Notes: generated by a model from the letters alone, not told the origin. A stretch of DNA of 15,924 bases from Pelotomaculum sp. UBA3102 (GCA_002365865.1 DFAQ01000052.1:1-15924); one strand, 5' to 3'; numbered from the stretch's first letter, positions 7,048-13,657 are shown. A program made the numbers and translations.

Positions 7048-7056
7048 ATTATAACA
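7048..7056 (-). promoter_or_regulatory. Extended -10 promoter for the NERD gene
   Basis: Read on the minus strand the sequence is TGTTATAAT, a full extended -10 element, about 55 nt before the NERD start codon. The -35 region is poor, as is common for extended -10 promoters. A 13-bp palindrome, GGTATT-C-AATACC (7014-7026), lies between the predicted transcription start and the gene and could be an operator. Confidence 0.55.
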
Positions 7057-7125
7057 TTTTTATATTTTGCTGATGTTTCCGAAAAAATTATATTTATTTA
7101 TGATCGTGGGTAAATTAGCAGTGGA

Positions 7126-7188
7126 AACATGGTCCCGCCACCTTCAACCCCAAGGTCTATTAAGCCGCCTTAAAGGGCGAATATGTTC
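7126..7188. repeat. Diverged copy of the palindromic element's right-hand module (copy 2)
   Basis: This 63-bp segment aligns with 3871-3931 at about 45 of 61 positions with two small gaps. It shares AACAT, CCTYCAACMCCAAGGT, the small stem (here CGCC-T-TAAA-G-GGCG at 7167-7180) and the ending ATRTTC-like ...TGTTC. The left part of the palindrome is not recognisable here. The stem survives despite base changes (G·T in copy 1 becomes G-C here), which argues that the fold matters. Confidence 0.6.
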
Positions 7189-7211
7189 TTGTATTTAGGA
7201 AAGTATATAGT

Positions 7212-7242
7212 TTGATGCTATGATGAAACACTAAGGTATAAT
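7212..7242 (+). promoter_or_regulatory. Possible promoter for the remaining kor genes
   Basis: A perfect TATAAT (7237-7242) lies 19 bp after TTGATG (7212-7217). The spacing is long, so strength is uncertain. It overlaps repeat copy 3, so if active it would be a promoter contributed by the repeat. Confidence 0.35.
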
Positions 7243-7269
7243 ATGTTGCCTTAAAGGGCGAATTTGTTC
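7222..7269. repeat. Further copy of the right-hand module (copy 3) at the korA breakpoint
   Basis: This segment matches 7141-7188 without gaps at an offset of exactly 81 bp (about 36 of 48 positions; 21 of the last 22 are identical). GCCTTAAAGGGCGAAT occurs in both. Its last base, C7269, is where the reading frame of the truncated korA becomes recognisable. With copy 2 it fills most of the gap between the NERD promoter and kor. Confidence 0.65.
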
Positions 7270-7331
7270 GTAACAGGTTCCTGCAGACCGAAGATGAGCT
7301 TTCCGCCGGTTTTACGACCATTGGAGGCGTG

Positions 7332-8192
7332 ATGGCCGGCCGCAAGGCATTCACGGCCACGGCGGGACCCGGCAACGTTTTGATGCAGGAACCCATGTCC
7401 ATGGCCGAAATGATGCGCCTGCCCACCGTGGTAGTGGTGCAGCAGAGGGGTGGGCCGTCCACGGCCACCGTCATATACTCCCAGCAGGAGGTTACTTTGA
7501 CCGCCACGGGCGGGAACGGGGAAGGAATGCGGGTGGTTTATTCCACCGCTGGCCACCAGGACCTTTTTGACTACACCATTAAGGCCTTTAACACCGCCTG
7601 GAAGTATCGCTTTCCCACTTTTGTACTCGGAGACGGCTACCAGGCCAAAATGCGGGAATCCCTGACCATTTACGACCCGGCAGCGCGGGGGATCGAACTT
7701 ACGGAACCGGAGCCTTTTGTGGGCCGGGAAGGTGTGCCGAGCAAAGACAGGCTGCCGTCCCAGCACCGGAATACTTTCAACCTGGAAGAAGAACTTTATG
7801 AAAAAGTGACCGGTGACGCCCGGGAGTACGAAAAAATCGTGCCGGAGGTTGCCGAGTACCAGTCATACGGTATTGAAGGCGCGCACCTGGCGGTGGTGGC
7901 GCACGGGGTGGTTTTCCGGGCGGTCCGGGAGGCGGTGGAAAAACTCCTGGAACAGGGCTTGAAGGTAGGGTGCTTCAGACCGGTTACCCTGCGGCCCTTG
8001 CCGGTAACCCAGGTCCGGGACCTGGCTTCAGGGGTGAAAAAGATCCTGGTTGTGGAGTCTTCTTACGGCCAGTTGGCGAGGTTGCTTAAAGAGGCGGCCA
8101 GCGGTACGGCCGTAGAAATATTGACCTTCTTGAAACCCGGTATCGGGATTACTGCCGGGGAAGTGGAAGCAAAAATCAAGGAACTGATATAG
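7332..8192 (+). CDS. korA: 2-oxoacid:ferredoxin oxidoreductase subunit alpha, 5'-truncated
   Basis: Alpha subunit of the 2-oxoacid:ferredoxin oxidoreductase family (oxidative decarboxylation of a 2-oxoacid to an acyl-CoA with ferredoxin reduction, or the reverse). Recognised by AGRKAFTATAGPGNVLMQEP, QRGGPSTATVIYSQQEV, GGNGEG and YRFPTFVLGDGYQ, and by the C-terminal beta-transketolase-like block ending GIGITAGEVEAKI. Family-like sequence starts earlier, at about 7269 (RNRFLQTEDELSAG), but that frame meets a stop at 7239-7241. The roughly 45-50 N-terminal residues normally present, including the GYPITPQ-type segment of the thiamine-diphosphate region, are absent. ATG 7332 is the first normal start in frame; the GGAGG at 7323-7327 is probably accidental because it encodes IGG. 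The rest of the frame is clean, so the damage looks recent. Probably non-functional unless the missing part is supplied elsewhere. Confidence 0.8.
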   Translation: MAGRKAFTATAGPGNVLMQEPMSMAEMMRLPTVVVVQQRGGPSTATVIYSQQEVTLTATGGNGEGMRVVYSTAGHQDLFDYTIKAFNTAWKYRFPTFVLGDGYQAKMRESLTIYDPAARGIELTEPEPFVGREGVPSKDRLPSQHRNTFNLEEELYEKVTGDAREYEKIVPEVAEYQSYGIEGAHLAVVAHGVVFRAVREAVEKLLEQGLKVGCFRPVTLRPLPVTQVRDLASGVKKILVVESSYGQLARLLKEAASGTAVEILTFLKPGIGITAGEVEAKIKELI

Positions 8193-8245
8193 CTTTTCAG
8201 AGACGTGCTATTTCTAGAGCAATAATTATGCAAAGGAGGCCTGCC

Positions 8246-9013
8246 ATGTACCCGCAGCCTGTAATGCCGCGTAGTTGGCGGGTTGAAACCAAGCCCCACA
8301 AATTTTGCCCGGGATGCGGCCACGGATTGATCTTAAAGTGCCTGGGAGAGGCCGTTGACGAACTGGACATCCAGGAACGGGTTGTGTTCGGTTGCGACAT
8401 AGGATGCTCCCTGTTAGCCTGGGATTTTTTCAATCTTGATACGGTCCAGACCCATCACGGCCGCACCACGCCGGTAATGACCGGTATAAAAAGAGCCCGG
8501 CCGGAGCTTGTCTGCATTGCTTATATGGGCGACGGGGGCGGTTATGCCATCGGAGTCCAGCATATTGTTAGTTCGGCCGCGCGTAATGAAAAAATCACCG
8601 TGGTTCTGGCCAACAATACCCAGTACGCTATGACCGGCGGCCAAATGGCCCCCACGACCCTGCCCGGCCAAAAAACAGAAACCTCGCCCTACGGGCGGGA
8701 TCCGGAGGATACGGGGTATCCGCTGCTGGGGCCGGAGATGGTTTCCGCCGTCACCAGGGAGGGGGCATACGTCGCCAGGGGCAGTATCGCCAATTTACGA
8801 CAACTTAAAGGTTTTTTAAAAAAGGCCCTGGAGAACCAGTTGGCCGGGAAAGGTTTTTCCTTCGTGGAAGCCCTGTCCGCGTGTCCTACCAACTGGCGTA
8901 CCGACGCGGCGGAAACCTGGAATTTCATTGAAAAAGATTTACCCCGGTATTTTAAATTGGGCGAAGTCAAGCTCCCGGGAGCGGGCCGGGGGGAGGTTAG
9001 GGCAAATGGATGA
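8246..9013 (+). CDS. korB: 2-oxoacid:ferredoxin oxidoreductase subunit beta
   Basis: The thiamine-diphosphate-binding beta subunit (255 aa). It has CPGCGHG (21-27), the cofactor motif GDGGGYAIG (95-103) ending in NN (123-124), and TQYAMTGGQMAPTT, typical of 2-oxoglutarate/branched-chain 2-oxoacid enzymes. The exact substrate cannot be fixed from sequence alone. The frame opens with an ATG at 8228, but AAAGGAGG (8232-8239) sits 6 nt before ATG 8246, which is taken as the start. It follows the truncated korA by 53 nt and overlaps korC by 8 nt. The gene appears intact. Confidence 0.92.
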   Translation: MYPQPVMPRSWRVETKPHKFCPGCGHGLILKCLGEAVDELDIQERVVFGCDIGCSLLAWDFFNLDTVQTHHGRTTPVMTGIKRARPELVCIAYMGDGGGYAIGVQHIVSSAARNEKITVVLANNTQYAMTGGQMAPTTLPGQKTETSPYGRDPEDTGYPLLGPEMVSAVTREGAYVARGSIANLRQLKGFLKKALENQLAGKGFSFVEALSACPTNWRTDAAETWNFIEKDLPRYFKLGEVKLPGAGRGEVRANG

Positions 9014-9635
9014 AACCACCAGGATTGTTTTGGCCGGAGAAGGAGGCCAGGGAGTACAGTCAGTGGCGGGGATCATCGCCGAAGCGGTTGATGAAGAAGG
9101 AAGACAGGCCCTGTATATCCCCAACTTCGGGGTGGAACAAAGGGGCGGGGTGTCGGTCGCCTATGTCCAGATCAAAGACAAGGGTCCGATAGGAGCCCCC
9201 AAATTTCAGCGGGGGGATGTCGTGGTGGCGTTAAGTGACCGCGCCGTGCACCGCACCAGGAAATATACGGGGCCGGAAACGACCTTTATTTACGAAAGCG
9301 GGATTCGTGACCTGGAAGGAGTACTGCCGGAAAACGCGGCCAGGGTGTTGGGCATACCGGCCGTTGAAGTGGCAAAAAATGAGTTTCATCCCCGGGTGTT
9401 CAACATTATTATTCTGGGTGCGGTAGTAGGAGCGACCGGAGTCATTTCCCTTGAGCGCGCCCGGACGGCCATTGAAAAAAAGCTGGGCTACAAGTTTGAG
9501 AAAAATCCGGAACTCCGCGATTTAAACTTTAAAGCGCTGCACCGGGGAACAGAACTGGTACGGTTGCATCAGGACGCTCCGGTTATCCCCGGTGGTTTGA
9601 GCAGGGAGGCCCCTTATCCGGAAATTTATGAATAG
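9006..9635 (+). CDS. korC: 2-oxoacid:ferredoxin oxidoreductase subunit gamma
   Basis: The gamma subunit (209 aa) of the same complex. It is recognised by the N-terminal GEGGQG (11-16), then YIPNFGVEQRGGVS and the central Rossmann-like domain, with FNIIILGAVVGATGVISLE near residue 135-155. ATG 9006 is chosen: GGGAGG (8991-8996) lies 9 nt upstream and the N-terminus MDETTRIVLAGEGGQG matches the family. The open frame extends further upstream inside korB but without a suitable start. The start overlaps the korB stop, indicating coupled translation. No damage is seen. Confidence 0.92.
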   Translation: MDETTRIVLAGEGGQGVQSVAGIIAEAVDEEGRQALYIPNFGVEQRGGVSVAYVQIKDKGPIGAPKFQRGDVVVALSDRAVHRTRKYTGPETTFIYESGIRDLEGVLPENAARVLGIPAVEVAKNEFHPRVFNIIILGAVVGATGVISLERARTAIEKKLGYKFEKNPELRDLNFKALHRGTELVRLHQDAPVIPGGLSREAPYPEIYE

Positions 9636-9692
9636 TTCCAAAGGGGCCGGGTAGATAAAATAAATCCAAAAGGTCTTTACGGAGGATTTTTT

Positions 9693-9887
9693 ATGACCGT
9701 TGAATTCAGTCCGAGAACTATAGAACTGGAAAAGAGTTTTTGGACTCTTTTCCCCGGTTTGTGTAAGGGTTGTGGGTTATGTGTGGAAAAATGCCCGGTA
9801 AAGTGCATTTCCTGGGCCGAATCCATTAAAAACCCCGGCGGAGGGGTTATGGCACCTCGAACAGCCTCCCTGCATATGCTGAGGTAA
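9693..9887 (+). CDS. korD: Ferredoxin-like delta subunit, C-terminally truncated
   Basis: A 64-aa remnant of the ferredoxin-type delta subunit that normally passes electrons from KorABC. GGAGG precedes ATG 9693 at a normal distance. One [4Fe-4S] motif is present, C24-x2-C27-x2-C30-x3-C34-P, plus C38. The second CxxCxxCxxxCP motif expected in two-cluster KorD proteins is missing: after residue 45 the protein becomes KNPGGGVMAPRTASLHMLR and stops. Another frame at 9843-9863 reads GYGTSNS, reminiscent of the GVYGTP segment of some relatives, so a frameshift followed by loss of the rest is possible. An imperfect hairpin (ACCT...AGGT, 9854-9885) and a T run (9894-9899) follow. A genuine single-cluster ferredoxin cannot be excluded. 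Confidence 0.65.
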   Translation: MTVEFSPRTIELEKSFWTLFPGLCKGCGLCVEKCPVKCISWAESIKNPGGGVMAPRTASLHMLR

Positions 9888-9935
9888 GTGGTCTTTTTTA
9901 TGAGCTCAGCGACATTTATTTCAGGTGGTGAAACG

Positions 9936-10118
9936 ATGGCGACAGTACCATCTTCTGCTTGTATAATTTGCCGCCAATTACGGCGGGAAACCGGCCGGGG
10001 CCTTTATGTCAGAGGCTGTTACATCTGTCCGGAATGTGAAGCCAGGATCTTATTGTTATCCAGGAACGACCCCGATTATGATTATTGCAGGTGGGGGTTG
10101 AAGAAAATCTGGTATTAA
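9936..10118 (+). CDS. csfB: Anti-sigma-G factor Gin (CsfB)
   Basis: A small zinc-binding anti-sigma factor (60 aa) which in Bacillus blocks sigma-G (and sigma-E) activity at the wrong time or compartment during sporulation. The layout matches CsfB: C9-x2-C12 (CIICRQ), a GLYVRG loop, C31-x2-C34 (CPECEARI), then the conserved NDPDYDYCRWGLKKI close to the SDPDYAFYVKKLK of B. subtilis. C28 is extra. ATG 9936 is the start because AGGTGGTGA (9923-9931) lies just upstream; the open frame extends back to 9888 without support. Its position before the YaaO-type decarboxylase and tmk matches Bacillus. I could not find a convincing sigma-F promoter in the korD remnant before it. A terminator follows, and its stop shares TTAA (10115-10118) with the convergent gene. 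Confidence 0.9.
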   Translation: MATVPSSACIICRQLRRETGRGLYVRGCYICPECEARILLLSRNDPDYDYCRWGLKKIWY

Positions 10119-10345
10119 CCGCCGGGTGTCTGCGCCTGGTTTTTTTGTGCCAGGCGGTAGCGCCTGTGGGCCAGCTCAATATCCTGTTTGATAAGAAACA
10201 AGGTGGACGGCTTAATACCGGTTCTTGAGGTAATTTCGGGGTCTGAGAGGCCGTTTTTCCACGCCCTGATCAACCGGCCGACATCGGTGCGGTATTTTTG
10301 GGACAGTTTTTTTTCATCAACCTTCCAGGACCCTCTTTGAGTCAT
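10115..10345 (-). CDS. Small helix-turn-helix-like hypothetical protein
   Basis: A 76-aa basic protein, not matched to a named family. The middle, GLSDPEITSRTGIKPSTLFLIKQDIE (about 36-60, allowing for the start), has the spacing and residue pattern of a helix-turn-helix with a recognition helix after TGIKPSTL, so DNA binding is likely (inference). ATG 10345 is preferred because AAAGGTG lies 8 nt upstream on the minus strand; GTG 10354 is within that site. It is convergent with csfB and shares its TTAA stop, and it is divergent from the decarboxylase, whose promoter region (10355-10410) it might regulate. Absent from the B. subtilis order known to me. Confidence 0.65.
   Translation of the reverse strand: MTQRGSWKVDEKKLSQKYRTDVGRLIRAWKNGLSDPEITSRTGIKPSTLFLIKQDIELAHRRYRLAQKNQAQTPGG
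10122..10147 (+). terminator. Terminator after csfB, with a competing hairpin
   Basis: CCGGGTG (10122-10128) pairs with CGCCTGG (10133-10139) around a TCTG loop and is followed by seven T (10140-10146). The same CGCCTGG can instead pair perfectly with CCAGGCG (10150-10156), placing the T run in a loop. The two structures are mutually exclusive. The terminator lies inside the 3' end of the convergent small gene. Confidence 0.6.
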
Positions 10346-10381
10346 AAATATCACACCTTTTAAAAAAATATTTTATTTTTA

Positions 10382-10409
10382 TTGTGACCGTGAACCTGTT
10401 CTCTATAAG
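10382..10409 (+). promoter_or_regulatory. Promoter candidate for the decarboxylase-tmk-holB run
   Basis: TTGTGA (10382-10387) and TATAAG (10404-10409) are spaced by 16 bp, about 110 nt before the chosen TTG start at 10521. It sits in the divergent intergenic region with the small HTH gene. The resulting long leader contains an unused in-frame ATG (10419). Confidence 0.5.
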
Positions 10410-10520
10410 GTTAAACTAATGGCAATAATTCAGGATGGTCTTGGTAACGGCAGGTGTTTTATGATAAAATTAAAATCCGGTAAATATTGTTTTTTCAGAT
10501 ATTTTTTTGGAGGTTTTGTT

Positions 10521-11969
10521 TTGATTGAACAACAATGTAAAGCCCCGTTGTTCGAAGTGTTATACCGTCATGCGGCAAAAAAACCGGCCGTGTTGCACGT
10601 GCCTGGTCACCGTCAGGGACGCGGACTTCCGGAAGGACTGGTTTCTCTTTCGGGGAAAGCGTTGTTTGAACTGGACCTGACTGAAATACCCGGGTTGGAC
10701 GACCTGCATAATCCGGCGGGGCCCATTGCCGCGGCCCAGGAACTTGCCGCAGAGATTTACGGGGCCGGCCGGAGTTTTTTTTTAGTAAATGGTACTACCG
10801 CCGGTATTCAGGCTTTATTCCTGGCGGTTGCCGGCCGGCGTAAAATTATCGTGCCCAGGAATGCCCACCGGTCGGTTATAAGCGGTATGATTATCTCAGG
10901 GGCGGATCCGGTCTACGTAATGCCTGAAGTCATACCCGGTTTTGGGGTTGACTGCGGGGTGCCGAATCGGGAGGTTTGCCGGTTGCTTGAAGAAAATGAC
11001 GATGTGGCGGCTGTCCTGGCGGTACGGCCCAATTATTACGGGGTTGCGGGAGACCTCCGGGAGATGGTCCGGGCGGTTCACGACCAGGACCGGCCGGTTT
11101 TGGTGGATGAGGCCCACGGGGCCCACTTGCGTTTTGGACCCGGACTGCCGGAGGATGCCATGGCTGTCGGTGCTGACGCGGCCGTACAGAGTACTCACAA
11201 GCTTGGCGGTTCCCTTACCCAGAGCTCCATGCTGCACCTGCAGGGCAGCCGGGTTGATGCCGGCAGCATTACCGCCGCCCTGAATCTCCTGCAGACCACC
11301 AGTCCCTCTTACCTGCTGATGGCTTCCCTGGACCTGGCCCGGCGGCAGATGGCACTGTACGGCAAGGGGCTTCTGGAACGGGCGCTGGAGCTGGCCCGGT
11401 GGTTAAGGGAGAAACTTTCCGTGGTCAGGGGATTAAAGGTTTTAACGGCGGAACACCTGCCGGAACCGTGCCGGCTGGACCCGTGCCGGGTGGTGATTTC
11501 CGTTCGGGGGCTGGGGTTGGCCGGTTACCAGGTAAACAAGCTGCTGACGGAGCGTTATCATGTATACGTGGAAATGGCCGACGCCGTAAATATAGTTGCC
11601 GTTGTGTCCGTCGGTACTGTCCGGGAGGATTGCGAAGCCCTGGCCGGCGCGTTGGAGGATATCGCCGCCCGGTATGAGCAGCATCGCGACCGGGTACGGT
11701 TGCCCCGCGCGCCGGCCGGCGTCATAAAAAGGATGAAACCTGGAGATGCTTGGTTCGCCCCGGCCGCAAGGGTTTCCATGCCGGAAGCAAGGGGCAGGAT
11801 ATGCGCGGAGTCGGTGGCAGTTTACCCGCCCGGCATTCCGGTCGTCAATCCCGGGGAAGAAATAACACCGGAAATATATGAATATTTTTCACTGGTGAAA
11901 AGAATGGGCCTGCACTGCCAGGGCGCATCGGATCCGGAGTTAAAAACCGTCAAAGTTGTGGTAGAATAG
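10521..11969 (+). CDS. PLP-dependent Orn/Lys/Arg decarboxylase family protein (YaaO type)
   Basis: A fold-type I pyridoxal-phosphate enzyme (482 aa, like the short YaaO/SpeA-type decarboxylases). Markers: HVPGHRQGRG (26-35) and DLTEIPGLDDLHNPAGPI near the N-terminus; NGTTAGIQA phosphate-binding turn (90-98); VDEAHGAH (195-202), whose Asp contacts the cofactor; and STHK with the Schiff-base lysine K227. A C-terminal domain carries YPPGIPVVNPGEEI. Family members decarboxylate arginine, lysine or ornithine to polyamine precursors; the substrate cannot be chosen here. TTG 10521 is the start: TTGGAGG (10508-10514) is 7 nt upstream and the N-terminus aligns with the family. The open frame runs back to ATG 10419 but with a weak site and an atypical hydrophobic extension. 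It lies between csfB and tmk as in B. subtilis. Confidence 0.92.
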   Translation: MIEQQCKAPLFEVLYRHAAKKPAVLHVPGHRQGRGLPEGLVSLSGKALFELDLTEIPGLDDLHNPAGPIAAAQELAAEIYGAGRSFFLVNGTTAGIQALFLAVAGRRKIIVPRNAHRSVISGMIISGADPVYVMPEVIPGFGVDCGVPNREVCRLLEENDDVAAVLAVRPNYYGVAGDLREMVRAVHDQDRPVLVDEAHGAHLRFGPGLPEDAMAVGADAAVQSTHKLGGSLTQSSMLHLQGSRVDAGSITAALNLLQTTSPSYLLMASLDLARRQMALYGKGLLERALELARWLREKLSVVRGLKVLTAEHLPEPCRLDPCRVVISVRGLGLAGYQVNKLLTERYHVYVEMADAVNIVAVVSVGTVREDCEALAGALEDIAARYEQHRDRVRLPRAPAGVIKRMKPGDAWFAPAARVSMPEARGRICAESVAVYPPGIPVVNPGEEITPEIYEYFSLVKRMGLHCQGASDPELKTVKVVVE

Positions 11970-12002
11970 ATCTGTCAATTAAAACAGGGTGAAAGGATTG
12001 CT

Positions 12003-12653
12003 ATGACAGGCAAGTTTATTGTGTTTGAAGGAATTGACGGCTCCGGGAAGACCACCCAGCTGAAACTTTTGGCCGAACACCTGACCGGTCGGGGTTTTCC
12101 GGTGCGGGTCACCAGGGAACCCGGAGGCACCAGAGTTGGGGAACAAATCCGGGAACTTTTGTTAAACCCGCAATACAGCGAATTGGTTCCCATGGCCGAA
12201 GCCTTCCTTTACGCGGCGGCCCGGGCCCAGCACGTGGCCCAGGTGATATTGCCGGCGCTGACGGAGGGGAAAGTGGTGTTGTGCGACCGGTTCATTGACT
12301 CCAGCCTGGCTTACCAGGGGTTTGGCCGGGGTATGGAGGTGGGCCTGCTGGAGCAGGTGAACCTGGCGGCTGCCGGTGGTCTGGTTCCGGAGCTGGTTCT
12401 AATCTTGGATTTTTGCCGTGAGCACGGAATGGACAGGCTCAACCGGTCCGGCAGGGAAATTGACCGGATTGAAGGGGAGGCGGGCGCTTTCCACCGCCGG
12501 GTCAGGTCCGGGTTCCTGACCCTGGCCGCCCGTGATTCACGCCGTTACCGGGTGATCAATGCCTGCAGGCCTGTCGGGCAGGTGCATCAAGATATTGTAA
12601 AGGCGGCGGAGGAGGTCTTGAATGCGTTTTCTACGGGAAATAATCGGGCATGA
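12003..12653 (+). CDS. tmk: Thymidylate kinase
   Basis: Phosphorylates dTMP to dTDP (216 aa, normal size). P-loop FEGIDGSGKTTQ (about 8-19), the REPGGT motif (38-43), the DR(F) motif at 95-96 in LCDRFIDSSLAYQG, and an arginine-containing lid region (MDRLNRSGREIDRIE, about 143-157). AAAGGA (11992-11997) precedes ATG 12003 by a normal distance. Its last 32 nt overlap the start of holB in another frame, so the two are co-translated. B. subtilis has yaaQ and yaaR between tmk and holB; they are missing here. Confidence 0.97.
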   Translation: MTGKFIVFEGIDGSGKTTQLKLLAEHLTGRGFPVRVTREPGGTRVGEQIRELLLNPQYSELVPMAEAFLYAAARAQHVAQVILPALTEGKVVLCDRFIDSSLAYQGFGRGMEVGLLEQVNLAAAGGLVPELVLILDFCREHGMDRLNRSGREIDRIEGEAGAFHRRVRSGFLTLAARDSRRYRVINACRPVGQVHQDIVKAAEEVLNAFSTGNNRA

Positions 12654-13617
12654 ACAGATAGTGACCGCCTTGACGAACGCCGTTGCCGGCGAGCGGGTAG
12701 CGCATGCCTACCTCTTCACCGGTCCTGAGGGGGTGGGTAAGGAAACAACCGCCCTGGCTTTTGTCCGGGCGCTTATGTGTTCCCGTCCCGTCCGGGGGGA
12801 TGCCTGCGGAAAGTGCAGGGAATGCCGGCAGGTGGAGAGCCGGAACCACCCGGACCTTAATTTGCTCCAGCCTTCCGGTGCTTCCATTAAAATAGACCAA
12901 ATCAGGTCGGTCCTGCGCCTAGTAAGTTATAAATCATACCAGGGGGGGCGCAAGGTGTATCTGATTCGCCAGGCTGAGTCAATGACCGCGGAGGCTGCCA
13001 ACTGTCTGCTTATGACTTTGGAGGAACCCCCTGAAGATACCGTTTTTATTCTTCTTTCCTCCCGGCCCCGGGCACTGCTGCCTACGGTTTTGTCCCGCTG
13101 CCAGCAGTATTATTTTAAGAAAATACCGGTCGCCGGGCTGATCGATAATCTGGTCAGCCGGCATGGCTTTACGGATAAAGATGCCCGCCTGTACGCGGCC
13201 CTTTCAGACGGCAGCTTGGGGAGGGCTTTGGCTTACACCGCGGGAACTTTCCAGGAAGACCGGAAACTGGTGCTGGAACTGGCGGAGGCATTAAGTAAGG
13301 CCGGTTTGGTTGAAGCCATGGAAACGGCGGAAAAAATAAGCGTAAGTAAAGAAAGGGCCTTGGTCGTATTGGAAATACTTGCCTGCTGGTACCGGGACTT
13401 GCTGGTCTTACGGGAGGCAGGAACCGGCGCCGTTTTATTTAACCGGGACCGGGCAGAGGTGTTGGCGGGGAGTGCGGAAAGATTTGAAACCGGTCGTTTG
13501 GTGGCAATAATAGAAGGTATAGAAGCCACCAGAAGTAAAATTGAGGCAAACGCCAATACCAGGCTGGCCATGGAAGCGCTTTTTCTGCAGTTGGCCGGGA
13601 GTGAATTTAAGGAATAG
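12622..13617 (+). CDS. holB: DNA polymerase III subunit delta' (clamp loader)
   Basis: Stationary clamp-loader subunit partnering DnaX and delta (331 aa). The AAA+ core resembles DnaX: HAYLFTGPEGVGKE (28-41), zinc cysteines C53, C62, C65, C68, and LLMTLEEPPEDTVFIL. The arginine-finger motif SRC is at 158-160. The Walker B acidic pair seen in DnaX (DEVH) is replaced (LIRQAESM, 114-121), in line with delta' not being an active ATPase, although the P-loop here is intact. GGAGGAGG (12609-12616) precedes ATG 12622, inside tmk. With dnaX at 691, the window holds two of the three clamp-loader genes. Confidence 0.95.
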   Translation: MRFLREIIGHEQIVTALTNAVAGERVAHAYLFTGPEGVGKETTALAFVRALMCSRPVRGDACGKCRECRQVESRNHPDLNLLQPSGASIKIDQIRSVLRLVSYKSYQGGRKVYLIRQAESMTAEAANCLLMTLEEPPEDTVFILLSSRPRALLPTVLSRCQQYYFKKIPVAGLIDNLVSRHGFTDKDARLYAALSDGSLGRALAYTAGTFQEDRKLVLELAEALSKAGLVEAMETAEKISVSKERALVVLEILACWYRDLLVLREAGTGAVLFNRDRAEVLAGSAERFETGRLVAIIEGIEATRSKIEANANTRLAMEALFLQLAGSEFKE

Positions 13618-13657
13618 TTAACCGTTTACCGCTGCCACAGAAGGAGGTATGTTTTAA

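Noticed and set aside
7073..7130. Inverted repeat ATGTTTCC / GGAAACAT as an operator or element end
   Set aside because: Only 8 bp with a 42-nt AT-rich spacer and no extension of pairing; could easily be chance in this AT-rich stretch.
7251..7766. 171-codon minus-strand open frame over korA
   Set aside because: It is antisense to well-recognised KorA sequence with no promoter, ribosome binding site or domain.
10419..10520. N-terminal extension of the decarboxylase from ATG 10419
   Set aside because: The ribosome binding site is weak, the added 34 residues are hydrophobic and unlike the family, and TTG 10521 has an excellent site and the expected length.
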